Shown: positions 8,513 through 17,202, counted from the stretch's first letter. The stretch: 43,147 bases of DNA from Agromyces seonyuensis (GCF_009789225.1 NZ_WSTA01000027.1:1-43147), one strand, 5' to 3'. Program-made: numbers and translations. The notes: generated by a model from the letters alone, not told the origin.

Positions 8513-9273
8513 TCCTCGACACCTTCCGGCTCGACGGGCGCGTCGCCCTCGTCACGGGCACCAGCCGCGGACTCGGCCGCGGCGCCGCCGTCGCCCTCGC
8601 GGAGGCGGGCGCCGACGTCGCGCTGCTCGACCGCGGCGACGCGAGCGAGACCGCCGCGCTCATCGAGGCGACCGGCCGCCGGGTGCACCGCATGCAGTGC
8701 GACTTCGCGACCGCGACGGGCGAGGCGCTCGCCGCCGCCGTCGACGAGGCGGCCGACGCCCTCGGCGGGCTCGACGTGCTCGTCAACAACGCCGGTACCA
8801 TCCGCCGGGCCCCCGCCGCGGAGCATCCGGCCGCGGACTGGGACGAAGTGCTCGCCGTCAACCTCGACTCCGTCTTCCACCTCTCGCAGGCGGCCGGCCG
8901 CCGGATGCTCGCGCAGGGGCACGGCCGCATCATCAACGTCGCCTCGATGCTCTCCTTCCAGGGCGGCATCCTCGTGCCCGGCTACGCGGCGTCGAAGCAC
9001 GCCGTCGCCGGCCTGACGAAGGCGTTCGCGAACGAGTGGGCGGCCTCGGGCGTCACCGTGAACGCGATCGCGCCCGGCTACATGGCCACCGACAACACGG
9101 CGCCGATCCGCGCCGACGCGGATCGCGAGGCCTCGATCCTCGCGCGCATCCCCGCCGGACGCTGGGGCACTCCCGCCGACCTGCAGGGCGCCTTCGTCTT
9201 CCTCGCCTCCGACGCCGCCGCCTACGTGACGGGGACCGTGATCCCCGTCGACGGCGGCTGGCTCGTCCGCTGA
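8509..9273 (+). CDS. kduD: 2-dehydro-3-deoxy-D-gluconate 5-dehydrogenase KduD
   Basis: 254 residues, the same size as E. coli KduD (253). It is a classical SDR: TGTSRGLG cofactor loop, NNAG, catalytic Ser in ASMLSFQGG and YAASK. Stretches characteristic of KduD rather than other SDRs are MILDTF..L.G.VALVTG, INVASMLSFQGG, NAIAPGYMATDNT, RIPAGRWGTPADL and VDGGWLVR. It reduces 3-deoxy-D-glycero-2,5-hexodiulosonate to 2-keto-3-deoxygluconate (KDG) with NAD(P)H. The ATG overlaps the FAH stop by 4 bases (ATGA), and KduI, which makes its substrate, follows after 25 bases. Confidence 0.95.
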   Translation: MILDTFRLDGRVALVTGTSRGLGRGAAVALAEAGADVALLDRGDASETAALIEATGRRVHRMQCDFATATGEALAAAVDEAADALGGLDVLVNNAGTIRRAPAAEHPAADWDEVLAVNLDSVFHLSQAAGRRMLAQGHGRIINVASMLSFQGGILVPGYAASKHAVAGLTKAFANEWAASGVTVNAIAPGYMATDNTAPIRADADREASILARIPAGRWGTPADLQGAFVFLASDAAAYVTGTVIPVDGGWLVR

Positions 9274-9298
9274 ACCGCACCGAACCAGGAGAGAACCC

Positions 9299-10144
9299 GT
9301 GACCGAGACGCACATCCCGCAGCGCTACGCGACCAACCCCGCCCAGATCCCGGGCATGACGACCGCGGACCTCCGTGAGACCTACCTCGTGCCCGACGTG
9401 TTCGTGCCCGGCGAGGTGACCGTCGTCTACACGCACCACGACCGCATCGTGCTCGGCGGCGCCGTGCCCGACGGCGGCACGCTCGCCCTCACCGGCTACC
9501 CGGAGATCCGCAGCGAGTACTTCCTCGAGCACCGCGAGCTCGGCATCGTCAACGTCGGCGGCGCGGGCACCGTCACGGCCGACGGCGAGGTCTACGAGCT
9601 CGTCACGGGCGCGTGCCTCTACCTGGGCCGCGGCATCCGCGACGTCGTGTTCGAGGACGCCGGGGTCGGCTCGGGCGCGCAGTTCTACCTGTTCTCCGCG
9701 CCCGCGCACACCGCCTACCCGGCCGCGCTCGTCTCGCCCGGCGAGGGCACGGTGCGCGAGCTCGGCGACCAGGTCACCTCCAACCGCCGCACGCTCAACC
9801 AGTACATCCACGAGAACGGCGTGCAGAGCTGCCAGATCGTCATGGGCGTCACGCAGCTGCACCCCGGCTCGATGTGGAACACCATGCCGGCGCACACGCA
9901 CGACCGCCGCACCGAGTGCTACCTCTACTTCGACGTGCCCGCCGACGCCCGCGTCATCCACCTCCTGGGCGAGCGCGACGAGACGCGCCACCTCGTCGTC
10001 GCCGACCGCCAGGCCGTCATCTCGCCGAGCTGGTCGCTGCACTCGGGCGTCGGCACGGCCGCGTACTCGTTCGTGTGGGCGATGGCGGGCGAGAACCAGG
10101 CGTTCGACGACATGGATGCGGCGCCCGTCACCGAGCTCAAGTGA
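9299..10144 (+). CDS. kduI: 5-dehydro-4-deoxy-D-glucuronate isomerase KduI
   Basis: 281 residues from a GTG with AGGAGAG at 9288-9293. KduI is a cupin that isomerises 4-deoxy-L-threo-5-hexosulose uronate, formed from the sugar released by GH88, to 3-deoxy-D-glycero-2,5-hexodiulosonate. The zinc ligands are visible as His199, His201, Glu206 (PAHTHDRRTECYLYF) and His248 (SWSLHSG), each shifted by exactly three from His196, His198, Glu203 and His245 of E. coli KduI. The stop overlaps the kinase start (GTGA). Confidence 0.96.
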   Translation: MTETHIPQRYATNPAQIPGMTTADLRETYLVPDVFVPGEVTVVYTHHDRIVLGGAVPDGGTLALTGYPEIRSEYFLEHRELGIVNVGGAGTVTADGEVYELVTGACLYLGRGIRDVVFEDAGVGSGAQFYLFSAPAHTAYPAALVSPGEGTVRELGDQVTSNRRTLNQYIHENGVQSCQIVMGVTQLHPGSMWNTMPAHTHDRRTECYLYFDVPADARVIHLLGERDETRHLVVADRQAVISPSWSLHSGVGTAAYSFVWAMAGENQAFDDMDAAPVTELK

Positions 10145-11127
10145 CCCCCGCGCAGACGACCGGACCCGCCGCCCGACCCGCGACCGGGCCCGGTGCGGCG
10201 GGCGCCCCGACGGGCGCCCTGCTCGCCGCGGGAGAGACGATGGCGATGGTGTCGCCGCTCGTCGCCGAGCCGGTCGAGGATGCCCGGGCGTTCCGCATCG
10301 ACGCCGGCGGCGCCGAGTCGAACGTCGCCGCGCACGTCGCCGCGCTCGGGCACCCCGTGCGCTGGGCGAGCCGGCTCGGCGACGACCCGCTCGGCCGGCG
10401 CATCGCCGCGGTGCTGGCGGGCCGGGGCATCGACCTCCGCGAGGTGCGCGTCGACCCCGCGCACCCGACGGGGCTCTACGTGAAGAACCCGGGCGCCGGC
10501 GTGCACTACTACCGCGCCGGGTCGGCGGCCTCGTGCCTCGACCCCGCCGACGCCGACGCGATCGACCTCGACGGCGTCGCGATCGTGCACGTCTCGGGCA
10601 TCACCGCGGCGCTCACGGGCACCGCGCCAGCGTTCCTCGACCGGCTCGTCGACCGGGCCCGCGCGGCGGGCATCCCCGTGAGCTTCGACGTCAACCACCG
10701 GCCCGCGCTCTGGGATGCCGCGACGGCGGGGCCCGTGCTGCTCGCGCTCGCGCGCCGCGCCGACCTCGTGTTCGTCGGCCGCGACGAGGCCGAGGGACTG
10801 TGGGGCGCGGTCGACGCCGACGGCATCCGCGCCCAGCTGCCGGACGCGGCCGAACTCGTCGTCAAGGACGGCGACGTCGGCGCGACGCACTTCGATGCCG
10901 GCGGCGCCACCTTCGTGCCGGCGCACGTCGTGGACGTCGTCGAGCCCGTCGGCGCGGGCGACGCCTTCGCCGGCGGCTACCTCGCCGCCCGACTCGCGGG
11001 GGCCGCGCCCGCCGAGCGTCTGGCGGCCGGCCACGACCGCGCCGCACTCACCCTCCTGACCACGGGGGACTTCCCCGACGACGAACGCGCGGCCGAGCCG
11101 CGCCGCGACGAAAGCGAACTCCGATGA
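10141..11127 (+). CDS. kdgK: 2-keto-3-deoxygluconate kinase (PfkB family)
   Basis: 328 residues. It has an unusual 25-residue Pro/Ala/Gly-rich leader before the Rossmann-like start LLAAGETMAMVSPL. PfkB signatures follow: GGAESNVAAHVAALG, VSFDVNHRPALWD, VFVGRDEAEGLWG and EPVGAGDAFAGGYLA with the catalytic Asp. It phosphorylates KDG to KDPG, which the next gene product cleaves. The GTG overlaps the kduI stop and the stop overlaps the aldolase start, both by 4 bases. No later in-frame start would keep the first strand of the fold, so the leader is probably real. Confidence 0.92.
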   Translation: MTPAQTTGPAARPATGPGAAGAPTGALLAAGETMAMVSPLVAEPVEDARAFRIDAGGAESNVAAHVAALGHPVRWASRLGDDPLGRRIAAVLAGRGIDLREVRVDPAHPTGLYVKNPGAGVHYYRAGSAASCLDPADADAIDLDGVAIVHVSGITAALTGTAPAFLDRLVDRARAAGIPVSFDVNHRPALWDAATAGPVLLALARRADLVFVGRDEAEGLWGAVDADGIRAQLPDAAELVVKDGDVGATHFDAGGATFVPAHVVDVVEPVGAGDAFAGGYLAARLAGAAPAERLAAGHDRAALTLLTTGDFPDDERAAEPRRDESELR

Positions 11128-11753
11128 CCGACCTCACCGCGACCGACGCCGGCTTCTTCGACGACCTCTTCGCCCAGGCACCGCTCATGGCGATCCTGCG
11201 CAGCATGGGGCTCGAGCGCTCCGTGCGCGTCGCGACGACCGCGTGGGACCTCGGCCTCGACTCGGTCGAGGTGACGATCCAGTCCGCCGAGGACGTCGAG
11301 ACCCTCCGCGAGATCGCGCGGCTCGGTCGCGAGCGCGGCGCCGTCGTCGGTGCGGGCACCGTCATCACGCCCGAGCAGGTCGACCAGGCGGCCGGCGCGG
11401 GCGCGGGCTACCTCGTCTCGCCGGGCCTCGACCCCCTCGTCGTGCGCGCGGCCGCCGAGGCCGACCTGCCGATCCTGCCCGGCGTCGCGACGCCGAGCGA
11501 GGTGCAGCGGGCCGTGGCGCTCGGGCTCACGTGGGTCAAGGCGTTCCCGGCGCAGTGGCTCGGGTCGGGCTGGTTCAAGCACGTCCGCGGGCCGTTCCCG
11601 CAGGTGCGCTTCGTCGCGACGGGCGGCATGGACGCCGGCAACGCCGGGGAGTTCCTCGACGCGGGCGTGCGCGTCGTCGCCGTCGGCTCCGCCCTCGAGG
11701 ACGACGCCCAGCTCGCGCGGCTCGCCGACCTCCTCGCCGCGCGCAAGGGCTGA
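11124..11753 (+). CDS. eda: 2-keto-3-deoxy-6-phosphogluconate aldolase (Eda)
   Basis: 209 residues, typical for class I KDPG aldolase. Catalytic Glu49 (DSVEVTIQS) and Schiff-base Lys139 (TWVKAFPAQWLG) are present, with the phosphate-site GAGTVIT and FVATGGM motifs. It splits KDPG into pyruvate and glyceraldehyde 3-phosphate, the last step of the uronate branch. The ATG overlaps the kinase stop (ATGA) and only one base separates its stop from the GH35 gene. Confidence 0.95.
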   Translation: MTDLTATDAGFFDDLFAQAPLMAILRSMGLERSVRVATTAWDLGLDSVEVTIQSAEDVETLREIARLGRERGAVVGAGTVITPEQVDQAAGAGAGYLVSPGLDPLVVRAAAEADLPILPGVATPSEVQRAVALGLTWVKAFPAQWLGSGWFKHVRGPFPQVRFVATGGMDAGNAGEFLDAGVRVVAVGSALEDDAQLARLADLLAARKG

Positions 11754-11754
11754 C

Positions 11755-13503
11755 GTGGGGACCTTCGCCGTCGGCGAGACCGACTTCCTCCTCGACGGGG
11801 AGCCTCACCGCATCCTCTCGGGGGCGCTCCACTACTTTCGGGTGCACCCCGAGCAGTGGGCGGACCGCATCCGCAAAGCCCGGCTCATGGGGCTCAACAC
11901 GATCGAGACCTACGTCGCGTGGAACGCGCACGAGCCGCGCCGCGGGGAGTGGGACGCCACGGGCGCCAACGACCTCGGCCGCTTCCTCGACCTCGTCGCC
12001 GCGGAGGGGCTGCACGCGATCGTGCGGCCCGGTCCCTACATCTGCGCCGAGTGGCACAACGGCGGCCTGCCGGTCTGGCTCACGGGCATCCCGGGAATCG
12101 GCCTGCGCCGCTCGGAACCGGCCTACCTCGCCGAAGCGACCGCCTATCTGCGCCGCGTGTACGAGATCGTCGCGCCCCGGCAGATCGAACACGGCGGGCC
12201 GGTCGTGCTCGTGCAGATCGAGAACGAGTACGGCGCCTACGGCGACGACACCGCCTACCTCGAGCACCTCGTCGCCGTCACGCGCGAGGCCGGCATCACG
12301 GTGCCGCTCACGACGATCGACCAGCCCACCGACCGGATGCTCGCCGACGGCGCCGTCGCGGGCGCCCACCTCACCGGGTCCTTCGGCTCGCGCGCCGCGG
12401 AGCGCCTCGCCGTGCTGCGGCGCCACCAGCCGACGGGTCCGCTCATGTGCGCCGAGTTCTGGGACGGCTGGTTCGACTGGTGGGGCAACGCTCATCACAC
12501 GACGCCCGCCGCCGACTCGGCCGCCGAGCTCGAGACCCTGCTCGCCGCCGGCGCGAGCGTCAACTTCTACATGTTCCACGGCGGCACGAACTACGGGCTC
12601 ACCAACGGTGCCAACGACAAGGGTCGCTACCTGCCGATCGTCACCTCCTACGACTACGACGCTCCGCTCGACGAGCGCGGCGAGCCGACCGAGAAGTACT
12701 TCGCCTACCGCGACGTGATCGCCCGGTACGCGGCCGTGCCGGCCGAGACGCCCGCCGTCGCGGGGCCGGCGCCGTCCCTCGAGGTGGCGATCGAGCGCAT
12801 CCCGGCGGCGTGGACCCTCGGCGAGCCGGTCACCGGCGAGCGGCCGCCGACGTTCGAGGAGCTCGGGCACCTGGGCGCGCTCGTCGCGTACGAGACCGAA
12901 CTCCCGGATGCCCCGGGGCCGCGCATCCTGGCCTTCGACGACGTGCGCGACCAGGCGTGGGCCACGCTCGACGGCGTGCCGATCGGCACGCTCTCGCGCA
13001 CCCGGCACGAGCGGTCGCTGCGGCTGCCGCCGGGGCGCTCGCTCCGACTGCTCGTCGAGGAGCAGGGCCGCGTGAACTACGCCGACCGGCTCGGCGAGTC
13101 GAAGGGGCTCCTCGGGCAGCCGACGCTCGACGGGGCGCCGCTCACCGGGTGGACGGCGACGCCGATCGTCCTCGACGAGGCCGGCTCTCCCGGCGGACCC
13201 GCCGGCGACCCGACCGCGGGCGAGGCGGCGCTCGACGGGCCGTTCGCGTACCGCGGCGAGTTCGTCGTCGACGGGGAGTCCGACCTCTTCCTCGACACCG
13301 GAGAGCTCGGTAAGGGATTCGCCCTCGTCAACGGATTCCTGCTGGGCCGCTATTGGCGCAGCGGCCCGCAGCAGACGCTCTACGTCCCCGCGCCGGTGCT
13401 CCGCGCCGGGGCGAACACGCTGACGCTCGTGGAGCTGGAGGCGCCGGTCGCGACCGCCGTGCGGTTCGTGCCCGGTCCGCTCCTCGGGCCCACGGAGGAG
13501 TAG
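11755..13503 (+). CDS. Beta-galactosidase, GH35 family (BgaC-like size)
   Basis: 582 residues from a GTG one base after the eda stop. The GH35 signature GGPVVLVQIENEYGAYG holds the acid/base Glu158, and LMCAEFWDGWFDWWG holds the nucleophile Glu234. RPGPYICAEWHNGGLPVWL and FHGGTNYGLTNGAN are also typical. There is no signal peptide, so it acts on imported sugars. Short bacterial GH35 enzymes of about 585 residues, such as BgaC, are often exo-beta-1,3-galactosidases; that specificity is inferred. The C-terminal third forms galactose-binding-like beta domains. It implies that the imported oligosaccharide carries beta-linked galactose as well as uronic acid. Confidence 0.94.
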   Translation: MGTFAVGETDFLLDGEPHRILSGALHYFRVHPEQWADRIRKARLMGLNTIETYVAWNAHEPRRGEWDATGANDLGRFLDLVAAEGLHAIVRPGPYICAEWHNGGLPVWLTGIPGIGLRRSEPAYLAEATAYLRRVYEIVAPRQIEHGGPVVLVQIENEYGAYGDDTAYLEHLVAVTREAGITVPLTTIDQPTDRMLADGAVAGAHLTGSFGSRAAERLAVLRRHQPTGPLMCAEFWDGWFDWWGNAHHTTPAADSAAELETLLAAGASVNFYMFHGGTNYGLTNGANDKGRYLPIVTSYDYDAPLDERGEPTEKYFAYRDVIARYAAVPAETPAVAGPAPSLEVAIERIPAAWTLGEPVTGERPPTFEELGHLGALVAYETELPDAPGPRILAFDDVRDQAWATLDGVPIGTLSRTRHERSLRLPPGRSLRLLVEEQGRVNYADRLGESKGLLGQPTLDGAPLTGWTATPIVLDEAGSPGGPAGDPTAGEAALDGPFAYRGEFVVDGESDLFLDTGELGKGFALVNGFLLGRYWRSGPQQTLYVPAPVLRAGANTLTLVELEAPVATAVRFVPGPLLGPTEE

Positions 13504-13525
13504 ACCGCCGGACGACCGGGCGAGG

Positions 13526-13557
13526 CGGAGGGTCCGTCCGTCCGGACGGACCCTCCG
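13526..13557. terminator. Bidirectional terminator-like hairpin
   Basis: A perfect 14-bp stem (CGGAGGGTCCGTCC pairing with GGACGGACCCTCCG) with a 4-base loop lies between the converging GH35 and DivIVA-like genes. It has no T tract, as is common in high-GC actinobacteria. It would end transcription from both sides. Confidence 0.8.
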
Positions 13558-13563
13558 TCCGCG

Positions 13564-14316
13564 CTACGGGGTGATGTACGTCGAGCGCCCCATCGTCGGA
13601 CGCGGCGGCACCGCGGGCAGCCAGTCCGGCTCGCCGTCGAAGGCCGACTCGTCGGCGGTCGCGGCGGCCGGGGCCGACTCGGCCGCCGCGACGGTCGCGA
13701 CGGGCAGCGGCTCCGGGTGCGGCAGCGTGCCCAGGCGATCGACCTGCTCGGTGAGCGCGTCGAGCACCGAACGGAGCTGGATCTGCGCGACCTGCGCGTA
13801 CGTGCGCACGAACTCGATCTCGGGGATCGACGGAGCCGGCGCCGCGGGGGCTCCGGCCTCGGGCCGGTCGGACTCCTCCTGCGCCGCGGCCGCGTGCTGC
13901 TCCATCCGCTCGCGGTATTGGGCGCGCGCAGTGAGCACGAGATCGCGGGCGTACTGCTCGGCGTCGGCGACCGCCTTGTCGGCGATGACCTGTGCCTGCG
14001 AGAGCAGGCCGACGGCGCCGAGCGTGACCTCGTGCTCGAGTTCGGCATCGTTCGTGGCGAGCAGCCGCAGGTTCTCGGCGCGCAGCTCGGCGAGCTCGCG
14101 TCGGTCCTGCTCGAGGGCCGTGCGCACCGCGTCGACCGTCTGACCGAGCTCCGAGAGGAACTCGTCGACCTCGAGGCGGTCGTAGCCGCCGGTCTGGCGC
14201 ATGAGGAAGCCGACGGTGCCGATCTCCGGCAGCCGCGACACCGCCCCGACGAGGTCGCCCTCCTGTGCGGGCGGTGTCGGGATCTGAGGCTCGACGTCGT
14301 TCCAACTGGGGATCAT
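13564..14316 (-). CDS. DivIVA-like coiled-coil protein
   Basis: 250 residues. The N-terminal part (about residues 30-60) carries a DivIVA-like motif, FLMRQTGGYDRLEVDEFLSELGQTV, followed by a predicted coiled coil rich in Glu, Arg, Leu and Ala to about residue 140. The rest is a Pro/Ala-rich disordered tail with a second helical stretch. DivIVA/Wag31/SepF-associated proteins recognise curved membrane at poles and septa; this one may be a scaffold rather than the essential polar protein. The ATG at 14316 overlaps the flavohaemoglobin stop (ATGA, 14313-14316), so the two are translationally coupled, an odd partner for a globin. It is the last gene of the operon. Confidence 0.75.
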   Translation of the reverse strand: MIPSWNDVEPQIPTPPAQEGDLVGAVSRLPEIGTVGFLMRQTGGYDRLEVDEFLSELGQTVDAVRTALEQDRRELAELRAENLRLLATNDAELEHEVTLGAVGLLSQAQVIADKAVADAEQYARDLVLTARAQYRERMEQHAAAAQEESDRPEAGAPAAPAPSIPEIEFVRTYAQVAQIQLRSVLDALTEQVDRLGTLPHPEPLPVATVAAAESAPAAATADESAFDGEPDWLPAVPPRPTMGRSTYITP

Positions 14317-15515
14317 CGGGGGCTTTCCATCGCTGCAGTGGGCTGGGAGGCGGGATCGGGCAGGCCCGTGTGCGGGGCGGTGCCCACGTCGTCGAGCCGG
14401 GCGAACAGTTCGAAGCGCAGGTCGGACGCCGGCACGCCGTAGGCGCGCAGCCGCGCGACGGTGTGCTGCACCATCGACTGGGAGCCGCACACCATGACGA
14501 GCGACCCGGGGGCGACGCCGTCCGCGACGACGACATCGCCGATGAGCCCCGTGCGTCCCGGGTAGCTCGGGTCCTCCGACACGACGGGCGTGTAGGTGAA
14601 CCACGGCCGCGCGTTCAGGCGCTGCAGCAGCGGGTGCTCGTACAGGTTCCACGGCACGCGGGCGCCGTGGAAGAGCCGCACGTTCGGGGCGTACCCGGTC
14701 GCCTGCCACTCGTGGTCGATGCGTTCGAGGTGCGCGCGCAGCGGGGCGAAGCCGGTGCCGCCCGCGACGAGCACGAGATCGCGCCCGTGGTCCTCCTCGC
14801 GGAGGGTCAGCTCGTTGCCGACGGCCGCACCGAGGCGCAGGACGTCGCCGACCTGCAACTGACGCACGATGGCCGCGGAGACCTGGCCGCCCGGGACGAG
14901 CTGCACGTGGAACTCGAGCGAGCCGTCGGCTCGGGGCGCGTTGGCCGGGCTGAGGTAGCGCCACATCCGCGGCGTGTAGGGCGACTCGACCGCGAACGAC
15001 TGCCCCGGTTCGAACGGGAGGTCGGGCTCGGGCCGGACGTGGACGACCGCGACATCCATGCTGCGGCGCTCGACCGCGGTGACGTGGCCCGCCCAGGATG
15101 CCGGGCTGGTGCGCTCGGACTCCTCGGCGGCCTGCACCATCGTCGTCGCGATCACGCCGTACGCCGCCGCCCAGTCCGCGGCGAGCTCGGCGGTCCAGAG
15201 CTCTCCGAGGAAGTGCTTCAGCGTCGTCAGGAGCGAGAGGCCGACGGCGTCGTAGTGCTCGGCGATGACCTCGAACCGGCGGTGGTCGCGTCCGAGCTGC
15301 TGGATGAACGCGACCACCTCGTCGAGCTGGTCGACCTTGGACACGATGCGTCCGAGCGCGCCGACGAGCCGGTCGCGCTGGGTCGCCATCGCGACCGGGA
15401 ACATCGACCGGATCTCGGGGTGCGTGTAGAAGAGGTGCGAGTAGAAGAAGAGCGGGACCTCGTCGCCGAGCGACTCGGCGAGGGACCAGGTGTGCTTCAG
15501 TGCTGCGGTGTCCAC
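14313..15515 (-). CDS. Flavohaemoglobin (globin + FAD/NAD reductase), probably type II
   Basis: 400 residues from a GTG. The globin domain spans about 1-135, with Tyr25 at the B10 position (FFYSHLF) and proximal His87 (IAEHYDAVG). The ferredoxin-reductase-like FAD part spans 145-245 and the NAD-binding part 250-375 (LVLVAGGTGFAPLRAHLE, VMVCGSQSMV). Canonical flavohaemoglobins oxidise NO to nitrate using NAD(P)H. The FAD motif here is MWRYLSPANAP, not the usual R-x-Y-S, resembling type II flavohaemoglobins such as the mycobacterial one, in which electron donors and NO activity differ. It follows a truncated haemoglobin gene by 4 bases. Confidence 0.88.
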   Translation of the reverse strand: MDTAALKHTWSLAESLGDEVPLFFYSHLFYTHPEIRSMFPVAMATQRDRLVGALGRIVSKVDQLDEVVAFIQQLGRDHRRFEVIAEHYDAVGLSLLTTLKHFLGELWTAELAADWAAAYGVIATTMVQAAEESERTSPASWAGHVTAVERRSMDVAVVHVRPEPDLPFEPGQSFAVESPYTPRMWRYLSPANAPRADGSLEFHVQLVPGGQVSAAIVRQLQVGDVLRLGAAVGNELTLREEDHGRDLVLVAGGTGFAPLRAHLERIDHEWQATGYAPNVRLFHGARVPWNLYEHPLLQRLNARPWFTYTPVVSEDPSYPGRTGLIGDVVVADGVAPGSLVMVCGSQSMVQHTVARLRAYGVPASDLRFELFARLDDVGTAPHTGLPDPASQPTAAMESPR

Positions 15516-15519
15516 GCGG

Positions 15520-15924
15520 TCACGCTTCGGTCGACGGGACCTCGACGACGTCGGGCTGGGTGGCGGCGACCGCGGCGACCGTGCGGTCGATGATCTCGGC
15601 CGGCACGCCGGCTTCGGCGAGGGCGGCGATGAGGTGCCCGGCGACCGCGCCGAACTGCTCGCCGGTGATGCCCTTGCCCTCGTGGGCGGTGCGCAGGTCG
15701 CGGCCCTCGTAGGCGACCGGGCCGCCCATCACCTGGGAGACGAGCGCGACCTGGTGGCGCTTGAGGCGCGCCATCTCGACGCCGTCGAAGTGGTGGGCGA
15801 GCGAGTCGTCGGCGAGCACCAGTTCGTAGAACCGGTTGACGACGACGGAGACCGCCGCGCCGCCGCCGACGGCCGCGTAGTCGCTCTGAGCTTCGGGTTC
15901 GGAGTGCACGTCGAGAGAAGTCAC
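15520..15924 (-). CDS. Group I truncated haemoglobin
   Basis: 134 residues, GTG start, first gene of the minus-strand globin operon. It fits group I (TrHbN/GlbN): Tyr in VNRFYELVLADDSLAHHFDGVEM at B10, the FDG turn, and the proximal His in DLRTAHEGKGIT. Group I truncated haemoglobins bind O2 and NO and can act as NO dioxygenases; the neighbouring flavohaemoglobin reductase could supply electrons, which is inference. A possible promoter lies about 50 bases upstream. Confidence 0.92.
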   Translation of the reverse strand: MTSLDVHSEPEAQSDYAAVGGGAAVSVVVNRFYELVLADDSLAHHFDGVEMARLKRHQVALVSQVMGGPVAYEGRDLRTAHEGKGITGEQFGAVAGHLIAALAEAGVPAEIIDRTVAAVAATQPDVVEVPSTEA

Positions 15925-15975
15925 TGGCTTGATCCGTTCGGGTCGGGGGAGGGCGTCGGGGGAGGCGCCGTGACT

Positions 15976-16005
15976 TTCTTAGCAGTACGGAATCGCCCGG
16001 ATCAA
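15976..16005 (-). promoter_or_regulatory. Possible promoter of the globin operon
   Basis: On the minus strand TTGATC (16005-16000) and TAAGAA (15981-15976) are 18 bp apart, about 50 bases before the truncated haemoglobin start. This is the only AT-rich patch in the gap. I see no clear NsrR-type palindrome. Confidence 0.4.
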
Positions 16006-16148
16006 AGGAATTCGGGTTCGGGACCGCATTCGTCGGGCAGGACCGGCAGAGCTGAGCAATCGTCGGCGGAATCGGCCGTTCCGGCGACCCATCCGATCGA
16101 GCGGGCCGACGGCGCCGCCCGGGGCGACGCCCTACGATGTGGAGCACC

Positions 16149-17168
16149 ATGACGGAGCAGGAGCGGCCGGGTCGGCAGCGCCCGAGCATCTACGACGTCG
16201 CCGACCTCGCGGGCGTCTCGCACATGACGGTCTCCCGCGTCCTCAACGGGCATCCCAACATCCGTCCCGCGACGCGCGAGCGCGTGCTCCGCGCGATCGA
16301 CGAGATGAACTACACCCGATCGTCGATCGCCCGGGCGCTCGCGACGAACCGCACGATGCGGATCGGCGTCCTCGTCGACAGCCCGCTCCAGTGGGGGCCG
16401 AACAGCACACTGCGCGCCCTCGAAGGCGCGGCGCGGCACGCGGGCTATGCGATCAGCGCGTTCTCGATCTCCGACGAACCGTCGGCCGGCATCGACGCCG
16501 GCCTGAGCGCGCTCGTCGCGCAGGGGGTCGACGCCCTCTGCGTCATCGCTCCGCGGTCGTCGTCGCTCGATCGGCTGCGTCGGCACCGGGAGGGCCTGCC
16601 GACCCTCGTCATCAAGGCCGAGTCCGATCCGGAGATGCACACCGCCGCGGTCGACCAGCGCGCCGGGGCGATGGCGGCGGTGATGCACCTCATCGAGCTC
16701 GGCCACCGATCGATCGTGCATCTCGCCGGGCCGCAGGACTGGTTCGACGCCCGGGCGCGGGCGCAGGGGTGGCGGGACGCGCTCGCCGACGCCGGGCTCG
16801 CGATCACGCCGCCGACGGTGGGCGATTGGACGAGCGACTTCGGCTACGCGTTCGGCTCGTCGCTCGATGCGTCGAACGCGACCGCGGTGTTCGCGGCGAA
16901 CGACCAGATGGCCCTCGGCGTCGTCCACGGCCTCGCCGAGCGGGGCATCGACGTGCCCGGCGACGTGAGCGTCGTCGGCTTCGACGACCTGCCCGACGCG
17001 CGCCACTTCCTGCCGCCGCTCACGACGGTCCGACAGGACTTCGACTCGCTCGGCGCGCTCGCGATGCGGATCCTCATCGCGGCGATCGACGGCGAGGAGT
17101 ACGCCGAGCACGACAGCATCGCGCCGCGGTTGATGCTGCGGGCCTCGACCGCCGCTCCGCGCCGCTGA
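16149..17168 (+). CDS. LacI-family transcriptional regulator, probably of arabinose genes
   Basis: 339 residues from this ATG. An in-frame ATG at 16137 would add four residues; GGAG at 16141-16144 lies close before the later start, so I prefer it with doubt. The helix-turn-helix is SIYDVADLAGVSHMTVSRVLNGHPNIRPATRERV, with a hinge helix (RSSIARALATNRT). The sugar-binding core follows, with FDDLPDARHFLPPLTTVRQDF typical of the family C-terminus. A LacI-style operator sits 60 bases downstream at the araD promoter, so local repression of the arabinose operon is inferred. TACGAT at 16133-16138 is a candidate -10 box. Confidence 0.9.
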   Translation: MTEQERPGRQRPSIYDVADLAGVSHMTVSRVLNGHPNIRPATRERVLRAIDEMNYTRSSIARALATNRTMRIGVLVDSPLQWGPNSTLRALEGAARHAGYAISAFSISDEPSAGIDAGLSALVAQGVDALCVIAPRSSSLDRLRRHREGLPTLVIKAESDPEMHTAAVDQRAGAMAAVMHLIELGHRSIVHLAGPQDWFDARARAQGWRDALADAGLAITPPTVGDWTSDFGYAFGSSLDASNATAVFAANDQMALGVVHGLAERGIDVPGDVSVVGFDDLPDARHFLPPLTTVRQDFDSLGALAMRILIAAIDGEEYAEHDSIAPRLMLRASTAAPRR

Positions 17169-17186
17169 GCGTCCGTCCGTCCCGTT

Positions 17187-17202
17187 GGTTCCGAGCGGAA
17201 CC
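17187..17202. terminator. Short hairpin after the LacI gene (weak)
   Basis: GGTTCC and GGAACC form a perfect 6-bp stem around GAGC, 19 bases after the LacI stop. It may slow transcription between the regulator and the arabinose operon, or be a protein site. It is short for a terminator. Confidence 0.3.
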
